From assembly GCF_030409685.1 (NCBI RefSeq), contig NZ_JAUFQJ010000006.1:434001-498000 (forward strand): DNA of 64,000 nucleotides. Reading direction: 5' to 3'. The stretch comes from Ferruginibacter paludis (GTDB lineage: Bacteria > Bacteroidota > Bacteroidia > Chitinophagales > Chitinophagaceae). Positions 1 to 7,322 of the stretch are shown here, piece after piece. Below the pieces are notes generated by a model. That model worked only from the letters and a program-made list of their open reading frames with translations. It did no database searches and had not been told where the DNA came from. Numbering within the stretch: position 1 is the first letter of the stretch; every line of letters starts with the position of its first letter. The position numbers were made by a program, and so were the translations under genes.

Positions 1-1162
1 TGGTGACACCCGGCACATTCAGTCCTGTTGTACCAAAACATTGTTTAGTCCACCGCTCGTTTTCAGGTTTCACTTTCCATAACCAATTGGTGTAAGATGC
101 GGTAAGGTCGAGGTGGTTACCCGTGTAGCCCGGCCAGTAACTCAATTCAGTATTCAAATCGTGATGCAGATCGCCTTTCCACGGTGGCAGATTTCCATTG
201 TCTGCAGTCCATATGGCTTGTAAAGAAATGGGGGGTGTATTGCTCCTGGCAACGCAGCCAAACTTATACATCTCCAGGTAATATTGCTTTTCCAAAATTG
301 TATCCGGAACGGCAACAGCCGAGCGGCTCCAGTAATCTTTCCACCAGGCGATATGTGTATTCCAACCCGTGGGTTCTTTTAACGCAGGGTTGATGACAGG
401 CATTGCAGCTTTTCTTCCCTGCGTTATTGTCCACTCACCCAATATTTTATTACCTGATTTTGTCCACTGTACCAGCACTTCGTAATAATTTCCATTCCGT
501 GTTGGCTGATGGTAACGCAGGAAGTTTTTTCCTCTTTCTATGGTACCTGTGGCATAACCCAGCCGTTCAAGCCCCTGCCCTTCTACGCTATTGCCGGTTG
601 TTCCTTTTTTATCAGAATGATAGGCAGGAATTTTAATAATTGGAATGATGGCATCCGGACAATTTTCAAAACTAAAATATCCAACCTGCTCAGTTGCATG
701 AATATAATTTTTAAACACCACACCATTTTGAAACTGAATGGTGCTCAAGGCCGACTGAATATCCAGTTCATTGTGAATTACCTTTCCGAATTTACTCACG
801 TCAAATTCCAGCGCTGCCCCCGGGATTTTTGAAGGCGCCGGGTATTTTTCATAAGGCTCGTCACCCAATTTTTGCACTGTATCATACTGGCCCTTTTGTA
901 CCTGCTCCGCTACCCATTTAAACTTCAGCTTATTTATTTCCGGCATGGGGCGATCGTCCCACAAATCAACCCTGTCAAGCGAGATACGAACGTTGGATTC
1001 TTTTTGCCAGATCAGTGCGCCGAGCCAGCCATTACCCAGCGGAATACCTTCATCCCATCTTTTGGCAAGTGAATCAAAAACAAGGTTATACTTAGGTGTA
1101 AGTTGTGCTTTAACGGGCAAACAAAAGGCGAGGCAAATGGAAATGAACAAATGTTTTCTCAT
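1..1162 (-). CDS. GH95-like exported glycoside hydrolase, 3' end outside window
   Basis: The gene reads leftwards from an ATG at 1162 and stays open to the window edge, so only about the first 387 codons are visible and the C-terminus is missing. The protein opens with a signal peptide ending near residue 20 (hydrophobic core, then KAQ). It continues with a WDEGIPLGNGWLGALIW stretch near residue 36, which resembles the N-terminal beta-domain of family 95 alpha-L-fucosidase-like enzymes, where an LPIGNGxLGA motif is usual. Further on, a DLNTELSYWPGY segment matches the NxQxxYWP signature at the start of the (alpha/alpha)6 barrel of that family. It is probably periplasmic or surface polysaccharide hydrolysis; the substrate (fucose or galactose linkages) cannot be told without the missing catalytic part. 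A related GH65/GH95-clan enzyme is the main alternative. Confidence 0.65.
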   Translation of the reverse strand, partial: MRKHLFISICLAFCLPVKAQLTPKYNLVFDSLAKRWDEGIPLGNGWLGALIWQKESNVRISLDRVDLWDDRPMPEINKLKFKWVAEQVQKGQYDTVQKLGDEPYEKYPAPSKIPGAALEFDVSKFGKVIHNELDIQSALSTIQFQNGVVFKNYIHATEQVGYFSFENCPDAIIPIIKIPAYHSDKKGTTGNSVEGQGLERLGYATGTIERGKNFLRYHQPTRNGNYYEVLVQWTKSGNKILGEWTITQGRKAAMPVINPALKEPTGWNTHIAWWKDYWSRSAVAVPDTILEKQYYLEMYKFGCVARSNTPPISLQAIWTADNGNLPPWKGDLHHDLNTELSYWPGYTGNHLDLTASYTNWLWKVKPENERWTKQCFGTTGLNVPGVT

Positions 1163-1245
1163 CAAAAAAGGTATAATTAATCAAGAGGAATTTTTATCAG
1201 ACTGAGCGATTCAAGCGGGTGTCTTCACCCCCTTGCGAAAGCTAT

Positions 1246-1680
1246 TTATGTGTTCTCTTTCCACTGATAATCGCCACCTGCAAAAATTTCTTTTCCCCAC
1301 ACGGGCAATTCCTTTTTTATTCTTTCCACCGTTTCTTCGCAGGCGTCAAAAGCTGTCTTTCTGTGTTTGGATGAAGTAAATACAAAGAGGCAAATCTCCC
1401 CGGCTTGTACTACACCAAGGCTATGATAAACATGCATACAGGTCAACGCATATTTCGCAAAAATCGCTTCCCTTATTTCTTCCATTTGTATTGCAGCCAT
1501 GGGTTCATAGCTGCTGTATTCAATAGCAGCAACTTCCTGCCCTGCCAGTACATCTTTTCTCACCTGGCCTAAAAAAATATTATGTGCTCCAATTCCTGTT
1601 TTAGTACTGTGCTTCTGAATACTCTCTGCAATAAATGCAGGAGAGATGGCTCCCTGTAGGAAGATATTTTTAGCTGACAT
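1246..1680 (-). CDS. moaE: Molybdopterin synthase catalytic subunit MoaE
   Basis: MoaE transfers sulfur, delivered by the thiocarboxylated C-terminus of MoaD, to precursor Z (cPMP) to make the dithiolene of molybdopterin in the cytoplasm. At 144 residues it has the normal family length. Family landmarks are visible: GQVRKD near residues 38-43 with Arg41 in the substrate-binding position, HRKTAF near 106-111, and the KKELPVWGKE block at 122-131, whose Lys123 and Lys130 keep the seven-residue spacing of the two catalytic lysines of the E. coli enzyme. No other molybdenum-cofactor gene (moaA, moaC, moaD, moeA) lies in the window on either side, so it stands alone here; the cluster may continue elsewhere. 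Start ATG at 1680 gives the expected N-terminus. Confidence 0.93.
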   Translation of the reverse strand: MSAKNIFLQGAISPAFIAESIQKHSTKTGIGAHNIFLGQVRKDVLAGQEVAAIEYSSYEPMAAIQMEEIREAIFAKYALTCMHVYHSLGVVQAGEICLFVFTSSKHRKTAFDACEETVERIKKELPVWGKEIFAGGDYQWKENT

Positions 1681-2225
1681 ATGTTTATGATTATGACTGA
1701 ATCACCAGTTGAAATTATTGTACCAATGTACATTTTTTTCAAATGTATCAGGCAATAATTAATAGCAGAGTTGATTTAAAACATTCCAGCGTACGAAACA
1801 CGCATCTCAACACTTAGAATTGAAGTACCGGGCACAATAAAAAGGCCCTGGAAAAGGCCTTCTTTGGGGATTACACTTAATTGAACGAAACAACGAGGTT
1901 TATAAAAGGGGCGCCTATATATTTACGGTAAGAGAAAAATTAGAAGTTGACTGATATTGGATTTGGTTTTTTAGTAAAGGATATTGAATACTTTTTGGTT
2001 TAATCTGGATATTGGGATAAGATTGATAAACTAATATCAATCAACTTCTATAACAAAGATGCAACGATTTGTTAAAGTATACAATAGCAAGAGTTCGCAT
2101 TTTTTTGCGTAGGGTTATTTCTTTTTTTTAGTATTTAAACTTTTTATTGAATAGCGATTTTACGAGTGAAGAATAGTACAATTACTACACTAAGCTTAAT
2201 AACCGGCACTTGACAGACTCGTTAA
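1681..2225. other. Intergenic region with inverted repeat, no gene seen
   Basis: About 550 bases without a credible reading frame. It holds an imperfect inverted repeat of 19 bases, 1942-1960 against 2031-2049 (17 of 19 positions pair), with about 70 AT-rich bases between the arms. It also holds a small hairpin at 1842-1861 (AAGGCC and GGCCTT arms) followed on the minus strand by a short T run, which could be a weak terminator. The function is unknown; a remnant of a small mobile element or an unannotated structured RNA is possible. Confidence 0.4.
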
Positions 2226-2262
2226 AACAAAAAAGAGGAACAGCTTTCACCATTCCTCTTAT
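2226..2262 (-). terminator. Rho-independent terminator after the blaI-M56 operon
   Basis: Arms AAGAGGAA (2233-2240) and TTCCTCTT (2253-2260) form a perfect eight-pair stem with a 12-base loop. Read on the minus strand it is followed by a T-rich tract. It sits 17 bases after the stop codon of the M56 gene. Confidence 0.8.
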
Positions 2263-2278
2263 AAATAAAAATATCATC

Positions 2279-3886
2279 TTAGTTATTTATCTTTTTTGTG
2301 GTTATTTCAATCACTCCATTTTTTCCTTTTTCACCGTATTGCTTTGTCGCATGATTACCTTTTAAAACATTTATACTCATAATTAAATCTTTGTCCAACA
2401 AATTAAATACATCATTTGTTACGTCCTTTCCATCAATTACATAAAGAGCTTTTCCTGGTGCACTATCACCTTGTGATGCTTTATCCTCTTGCATCGTCAC
2501 ATTTACAATATGATTCTTAGCTGCTTCTGTTTGCCCGGCAGCAGCGCTTTCTGATATTTTACTATCAACAACCTTGTCGACTGCCGGAGATGGTACATTG
2601 CCTGGCGTCTTAACAGTCTCTTTTCCATGAGCAGGATGTGGAGGTGGTGGTGGCGGTGGTGGAGGCAATGGTGCGACTGGAGCAATTTCAGGAGCTGGTG
2701 CAACAGGAACAACCGAAGGAACTGGTGCTATAGGTGCTACCGGGGCTATGGCTGGTTCTGGTGCATCTGGCGCTGCGGGTGGAGGAGGTGGCGCAGGAAG
2801 TTCACCGTACTTTTTTGTAAAAGTAGATTTTGCATTTGCGTTATTTAAATCGTACTCTTCCACCTTGCCGTTTTTTAAAGTTACGGTAGCCCTGTGATTT
2901 TGAACATTTACCGACCGGACATTTGCAGGAGTGATGCCGCCGCTGGCAGGCACAGTGTCAACACTAAGACGCGTTTGTTGCGGCTTTAGTGCAATTGCTT
3001 CCGGCTCTGTATGGTGTTGCCTGAATGCAAGTAACAGCATTGCTGCAACCGGCAGCACAAACAGAAATCTTGCCAGTTGTATCCTGGCCGTTTTAATTTT
3101 GTTCATCATGATGATGCGTTTTTTAAGTGAGGAAAAATTGAATTGCTGGGCGAAACTAAACTGGGCTGAACCCATAACTTTTAACAACAGGTACTGGTAT
3201 TGTTTTTTATCAAAACCTGTTTGGACTATTTTATTGTCGGCAATAAATTCCAGGTTTTGCCGAACTGCATGCCTTATTAGCCAGGCAAATGGATTATACC
3301 AGTTTACTACACACAATATTTCTATAAACAGGATATCTATTGTGTGCTTTTGCTGTACGTGCACAAATTCGTGACGGATGATTTCTTTTAAACCATCGCT
3401 ATCCTGCAAATCATGCTGTATAAAAATGGCGTTGCCAATTGAAAACGGAATGATATTTTTTGCAACGCTATAAATTTTTACGCGTTCGTCATTTATAAGA
3501 ATGGCTTTTCTTTTTAACCTTATAAAAGAAACATATTGTATCAAAAGACGCAGCAGCAGTAACAGGGCACCAAGCAATAATATTATCTGAACGATCGCCG
3601 GTAACCATGTTTCTGCCCAGCTTGATGCAACTGCCGGCTTATTACTAACCGCATTAAAATTAAAATATGGTATGGTCGTAACTATTTCACTGTTTTTCAG
3701 TGAATGCCATACCTGCATGGAACTGACATCAATAAAAGGAATATAAAAACAGCAGGCTGTGTACGCCAGCAGGTACCACCGGTTGCAGTTGTAAAAAGTA
3801 GTACGCCGCAACACCAGCAAATAAAATGAATATACTACGGCAAGGCTAATAGATAATTTAAACAGGTATAAAAGCAATGATTGCAT
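2279..3886 (-). CDS. M56 family (BlaR1-like) membrane metallopeptidase with proline-rich linker and TonB-plug-like C-terminus
   Basis: This is a membrane-bound zinc peptidase of the BlaR1/MecR1 type, which normally senses an envelope signal and inactivates the BlaI-type repressor encoded beside it. With the ATG at 3886 the protein has 535 residues. N-terminal transmembrane helices are followed by HEFVH near 172-176 (the HExxH zinc site) with a downstream glutamate in LEFIADNK near 213. A further helix follows near 275-290. The C-terminal half is a long Pro/Ala linker (polyproline runs, PVAP-type repeats) ending in a domain with YVIDGK and KNGVIEITTKK, as in TonB-receptor plug domains. The reading frame extends upstream only to a TTG at 3913, inside blaI. 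The ATG at 3886, 10 bases after the blaI stop, is the better start. No penicillin-binding sensor domain is present, so beta-lactam sensing should not be assumed. Confidence 0.85.
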   Translation of the reverse strand: MQSLLLYLFKLSISLAVVYSFYLLVLRRTTFYNCNRWYLLAYTACCFYIPFIDVSSMQVWHSLKNSEIVTTIPYFNFNAVSNKPAVASSWAETWLPAIVQIILLLGALLLLLRLLIQYVSFIRLKRKAILINDERVKIYSVAKNIIPFSIGNAIFIQHDLQDSDGLKEIIRHEFVHVQQKHTIDILFIEILCVVNWYNPFAWLIRHAVRQNLEFIADNKIVQTGFDKKQYQYLLLKVMGSAQFSFAQQFNFSSLKKRIIMMNKIKTARIQLARFLFVLPVAAMLLLAFRQHHTEPEAIALKPQQTRLSVDTVPASGGITPANVRSVNVQNHRATVTLKNGKVEEYDLNNANAKSTFTKKYGELPAPPPPPAAPDAPEPAIAPVAPIAPVPSVVPVAPAPEIAPVAPLPPPPPPPPPHPAHGKETVKTPGNVPSPAVDKVVDSKISESAAAGQTEAAKNHIVNVTMQEDKASQGDSAPGKALYVIDGKDVTNDVFNLLDKDLIMSINVLKGNHATKQYGEKGKNGVIEITTKKINN

Positions 3887-3896
3887 AAATAGTGTT

Positions 3897-4259
3897 TTAC
3901 TTTTTAGATTCAATCAGGGTGATAATTTCTTTCAGCTCATTAGGCGATAATTTTTTTTGATCGACAAAAAAGTTTACCAGCTCCTTGTAGGAGTTATCGA
4001 AATAGTCTTTTACAAAACCACTCATAAAACCTTTGGTATAGTCAGCTTCTGTTATCAGCGGTTTGTATACGTACAGGTTGCCCATGAGCCTGCCTGTAAC
4101 GTATTTTTTCTTTTCAAGATTTTTTACTGTAGACGCCAGTGTAGTGTAGGGAGGAATGGGCGGTTCCATTTTTTCAAGAAACATTTTTACATTGCCCTCC
4201 CCTGTTTGCCAGATGGCCTTCATGGCCTGTTCTTCCTGTAGTGTGAGTTTATCTGCCAT
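3897..4259 (-). CDS. BlaI/MecI/CopY family winged-helix repressor
   Basis: This 120-residue protein has the length and sequence of penicillinase-repressor-type regulators: an N-terminal winged helix (roughly residues 5-75, with LTLQEEQAMKAIW and the recognition-helix region YTTLASTVKNLEKKKYV) followed by a short helical dimerisation tail. Such proteins bind operator dyads as dimers and are cleaved when the partner M56 peptidase is activated. The M56 gene follows after 10 bases, so the two form an operon. Just before the start codon lies a 40-base nested palindrome, the likely autoregulatory operator. The controlled genes beyond this operon are not identifiable. Confidence 0.9.
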   Translation of the reverse strand: MADKLTLQEEQAMKAIWQTGEGNVKMFLEKMEPPIPPYTTLASTVKNLEKKKYVTGRLMGNLYVYKPLITEADYTKGFMSGFVKDYFDNSYKELVNFFVDQKKLSPNELKEIITLIESKK

Positions 4260-4299
4260 TGTTACGATCTTTTCGTAAATCTACGAATATTTCGTAACA
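4260..4299 (-). promoter_or_regulatory. Candidate BlaI operator: four alternating TTCGTA half-sites
   Basis: A 40-base palindrome centred between 4279 and 4280. The outer arms TGTTACGA (4260-4267) and TCGTAACA (4292-4299) match perfectly, and so do the inner arms TTCGTA (4272-4277) and TACGAA (4282-4287). The four half-sites alternate in orientation at about 10-base intervals, one helical turn, which suits cooperative binding of two repressor dimers. The element directly touches the blaI start codon. A TATTTTTG box read on the minus strand at 4324-4331 would place the RNA start just upstream, so a bound repressor would act as a block. Confidence 0.7.
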
Positions 4300-4335
4300 G
4301 CCAAAAAATTTTTTCCTTTTTCTCAAAAATAATTT

Positions 4336-5463
4336 TCAGGATGCAGATTTCACAGGGCTTTCAGTTTCACTGTTTATTGCAGTGTTACGTTTTTTGCGCA
4401 GGTTCCATACCTGCCCTTTATGACGGGTTGGTATTTCATCTCCCAATAATTTACCCCAGGGCTTTAACTCAGGAAGACGGTCAAATATAATTTTGAGAAT
4501 ACCTATAAAAGGAATGGATAAAAACATCCCCGGGATGCCCCATACCGCATTACCTAATAAAACGATGACGAGAGAAATAAGTGCATTTATTTTTACTTTG
4601 GAAGAAACAATAAAAGGCACCAGGAAATGATTATCTATAAATTGAATTACGAGGTAAGCCAATGTAATACCAATTTGCGTATGATAACCATCTTTCGTAA
4701 TGGTGGCAATAAAGAGCGGAAGCAACACTGCGATAATACCACCTATAAATGGAAGAATATTTAAAATGGCGCCAAGCAATCCAATCAGGATAGCGTAATC
4801 TACCCCCAGCAACAGCAAAGCTGTCGAATTTAAAGTTGCTACTATCAGCGCTTCCAGTATCAATCCAAACATATAGTTTTGAATCGCACCCTTGGTTTGT
4901 TTCAGCACCAGGCTTACCTCTTTTGAATTGTTTTCTGAAAATATTTCATACAGAAAATTGAGGATAAGAATTTTATAATACAAGAAAAGATAGGTGTAAA
5001 CAGGCAGTAAAAATACCATCCCCAGTGTTCCCATCACAGTTCCCAAAGTGGCGGCAATGATGGGTTTGATGCCATTTTCAGCTTCGGCGATATATTGTTG
5101 CTGTTTGGCAATTGGCACATGAAGTTGCGTGCTTACATAATGCTGAAACGTAGCAGTAAGTTGCCAGAATTTAGTTTTTATAACCGGCAACTGGGCGCCG
5201 AAACTATTTAGTTCTGTCATTATAAAATATACGATACCCGATATAAAAATAAAAGCAATCAGCAGCGATAAGGATATAGCCCATATCTTATTTAGTCCCC
5301 ATAACTGAAGTCGGTTTACGAGCGGATTCAACAACACGCCAAGTAAAATGGAGAAAGCCAGTGGTACCAATATTGCCTTTAGGTTAAAAAGCATAAAGAC
5401 AAATAAGATCAATCCAAAAAGGACTACCGTACTTTTCAGGTAGAAAGGATACTTTTTAATCAT
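4336..5463 (-). CDS. AI-2E family transporter (PerM/YhhT-like permease)
   Basis: This is a polytopic inner-membrane protein of the AI-2E transporter superfamily, whose members export signalling molecules, polyamine-like compounds or act as sodium/proton antiporters; the substrate cannot be read from sequence. Two N-terminal helices (residues about 10-50) carry the LVPLAFSILLGVLLNPLVNRL stretch in part. A soluble segment with a coiled region (about 90-130) follows, then five more helices that include the family-typical GLLGAILNILPFIGG and PGMFLSIPFIGILK segments. The frame extends to a TTG at 5529, but the ATG at 5463 (MIKKYPFY) gives the usual N-terminus and 375 residues. The C-terminal tail is basic and polar. 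It lies about 80 bases upstream of blaI on the same strand and may not be co-transcribed. Confidence 0.88.
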   Translation of the reverse strand: MIKKYPFYLKSTVVLFGLILFVFMLFNLKAILVPLAFSILLGVLLNPLVNRLQLWGLNKIWAISLSLLIAFIFISGIVYFIMTELNSFGAQLPVIKTKFWQLTATFQHYVSTQLHVPIAKQQQYIAEAENGIKPIIAATLGTVMGTLGMVFLLPVYTYLFLYYKILILNFLYEIFSENNSKEVSLVLKQTKGAIQNYMFGLILEALIVATLNSTALLLLGVDYAILIGLLGAILNILPFIGGIIAVLLPLFIATITKDGYHTQIGITLAYLVIQFIDNHFLVPFIVSSKVKINALISLVIVLLGNAVWGIPGMFLSIPFIGILKIIFDRLPELKPWGKLLGDEIPTRHKGQVWNLRKKRNTAINSETESPVKSAS

Positions 5464-5562
5464 GGTATTTGTATGATAGTTGATGGGCCGGTTGCCGGGT
5501 TTAAATAATACACGGCCATTTATTAACAAATGGCCGTGCAGGTATGCAAGCTATGGATTTCA

Positions 5563-6165
5563 CTATTCAGCAGCGGCGGATTCGTTCACCCGGCTTTCTG
5601 CCAGTTTTGACAAATTTTCATCCGCTTCTTTTTCCTCATCCAGCGTAGACTGTAAAATACCAGCCACTTCATCCTTGCCAAGTGTTTTTGCTAACTGTGC
5701 AAGTCCGCCGTATGTGGCAATTTCATAATGCTCCACTTTTTGGGCCGCCATAATAATACCAACGTCCCTGGTTGCTGTTCCGGCTTCAGTATCTTCAATA
5801 ATACTTTCGCCCTCTTTAGTAATACCTTCCATTGCTTCACATTTTTTTGCCTGGGGTTTTTTGCCCAGCAGTGAAAATACTTCTTCCAATCTTTCAACGT
5901 GACCACGGGTAACATCCAGGTGCTCTGCAATGGCATTCTTCAGTTCAGGTGAGCTGGCTGCCTTATGCATTTTTGGCAATGTCTTTACAAGGTGCTTTTC
6001 TGCCCAGTAAATGTCTTTTATTTCATCATGAAAAAATTCCTGCAACCTGGAATCGCTTCCCATAGATTGCTGGTTGGGTGTCATCTTTTTCGAAGGAGAT
6101 TCCTTCATCGCATTGCCATTGCCGTTTGACTGGCTTTTGCTGGTAGTTGTTGCTTTTGTTGCCAT
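5563..6165 (-). CDS. YciE/YciF (DUF892) ferritin-like stress protein
   Basis: A ferritin-like four-helix protein of the DUF892/YciE-YciF family; relatives are induced by osmotic, desiccation or oxidative stress, and crystal structures show a di-metal carboxylate site, but the reaction is unsettled. The first 35-40 residues are a low-complexity Ser/Thr/Asn/Lys tail absent from the enterobacterial members. The domain then begins at LQEFFHDEIKDIYWAEKHL (about 41-59), with later helices carrying HVERLEEVF, KVEHYEIATYG and LDEEKEADENL; the conserved Glu/His residues of these helices are the likely metal ligands. The cytoplasmic protein lies 98 bases upstream of the AI-2E-type permease on the same strand. 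No terminator was seen between them. Confidence 0.9.
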   Translation of the reverse strand: MATKATTTSKSQSNGNGNAMKESPSKKMTPNQQSMGSDSRLQEFFHDEIKDIYWAEKHLVKTLPKMHKAASSPELKNAIAEHLDVTRGHVERLEEVFSLLGKKPQAKKCEAMEGITKEGESIIEDTEAGTATRDVGIIMAAQKVEHYEIATYGGLAQLAKTLGKDEVAGILQSTLDEEKEADENLSKLAESRVNESAAAE

Positions 6166-6851
6166 AATAAAAAGTTTAAAATTTTATCTGTTTATAAAAC
6201 TTAATTTACAAAATAACCATGCCACTTTAAATGGGTGTTCTAAGACGGCGCTTTTACAAAAAAACGTTTTGCCTTTCATAAGCCAACAAGCTTTTTTTTC
6301 AGGATTTTGCAGGAGAAAAGATGTAAAAATCGGAGGATGTCAATGAATAAATTATCAGTATTCTAACATCCGGCCACTCTATCCTTCAAGGCAGCCCCGC
6401 AACTCCACAAGCCATTCTGGTTGTAGCTTACAGGTTTTTGTAGTTAACAATTTAAATGGGTTTGATGTTATCCGGGTCTAAAATAAATTATGAAAATAAT
6501 GCAAATCAGCGGGGGCAAATAAGGGGTATTTTATTGTTGCCCAGGTATGTTTATAAGGACTTAAAGGCGTTGCAATAAACGCTACAACATGTGTATAATT
6601 TTAGACAGCTTTTGTTTACGAAATTATCCCCTTTTTTTTCGCCGTATAGTAACGCAGCCGCGGCTTATATACCATAATTAACGCCTGGATGGGCAAGACT
6701 GTTAGCCTCAACTCCAGAATAACCACCCTGATATTTACAACGGGTCTGCATGTTAAAAAGCAACAGAATTGTATACTCATACCTTCTGCATTTTTAGATG
6801 GCATGGCGATACTAACATTACTTTTTCAAAATCATGAAGAAGGAATCTCGT
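6166..6851. other. Long intergenic region, no gene supported
   Basis: About 690 bases between the YciE/F gene and a small gene on the same strand. Short reading frames on both strands (for example 6616-6804 minus) have no recognisable composition, no neighbour logic and no promoter box, and were not accepted. AT-rich tracts occur near 6180-6240 and 6600-6640. Nothing else of note was seen. Confidence 0.4.
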
Positions 6852-7049
6852 TTAACGGTGAAGTATATCTCCCGGTAAAATCAACCGTTCTTCGGGTACG
6901 GAAATCTTGTCTGCTTTGTCGTGACCCGGGTAGATAAAGTCAACCTCGTATTTATTGGAATTCTCCTGGTAGTTGCACACTACTGCACTGCCTGCAGGCT
7001 TATATTCCGTGTCCAACACAGTAACCGTTTGACCAGATTGAAATTTCAT
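6852..7049 (-). CDS. Small conserved-looking hypothetical protein (KOW/SH3-like)
   Basis: A 65-residue protein starting MKFQSGQTVTVLDTEYKPAG. The alternation of short beta-strand-like stretches, an early Gly-Gln-Thr-Val-Thr-Val segment, and YEVDFIYPGHDKADKISVPEERL look like a small SH3/KOW-type barrel that tracks a bound ligand or partner, but this is inference from composition only. It is stand-alone, with about 270 bases to the divergently oriented neighbour. Codon use is like that of neighbouring genes. No function is claimed; the gene may be a stress-associated cytoplasmic protein, judging only from the adjacent YciE/F gene. Confidence 0.6.
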   Translation of the reverse strand: MKFQSGQTVTVLDTEYKPAGSAVVCNYQENSNKYEVDFIYPGHDKADKISVPEERLILPGDILHR

Positions 7050-7322
7050 ATTGCAGTTTTAGCAGTTTAAAAATATCCATTTGGCAAATACTTTTCGTCA
7101 AAAATTGTCCACAGAAACTTTTGCAACTGTGGATATAATATAAGGACTGGGTATACCCTGGCATAAACCTTTAATCGGATTAATCGTCCAACCTTTTAAA
7201 AATTGATCGAAATCCGGGATGTAGATGTACAGTGTATTTATTATCAAACCCTTAACAAACTTAATGGCTCTTTTCCAGTCACAGGTAGGCAATTTGAAAT
7301 TCATTCAGTTAAATAGTCAACC

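Noticed and set aside
2503-2848. Long frames opposite the proline-rich linker of the M56 gene
   Set aside because: Shadow translations (His/Leu-rich and Trp/Arg-rich) caused by the repetitive CCA/GGT composition of the linker.
3887-3913. Upstream TTG start for the M56 gene
   Set aside because: It would overlap blaI and extend the N-terminus beyond the usual membrane-helix start; the ATG ten bases after the blaI stop fits better.
6616-6804. 62-residue frame on the minus strand
   Set aside because: Unbalanced composition with no promoter, family feature or neighbour support; likely chance.
7105-7136. Two DnaA-box-like 9-mers facing each other, TTGTCCACA (7105-7113) and ATATCCACA (minus, 7136-7128), suggesting an origin
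   Set aside because: Each differs from TTATCCACA by one base, there are only two, and no dnaA, dnaN or AT-rich unwinding cluster with further boxes is nearby; more simply a weak hairpin.
7098-7304. 68-residue frame on the minus strand opposite the upstream region of the Trp-rich gene
   Set aside because: No recognisable pattern, and it occupies the probable promoter region of the plus-strand gene.
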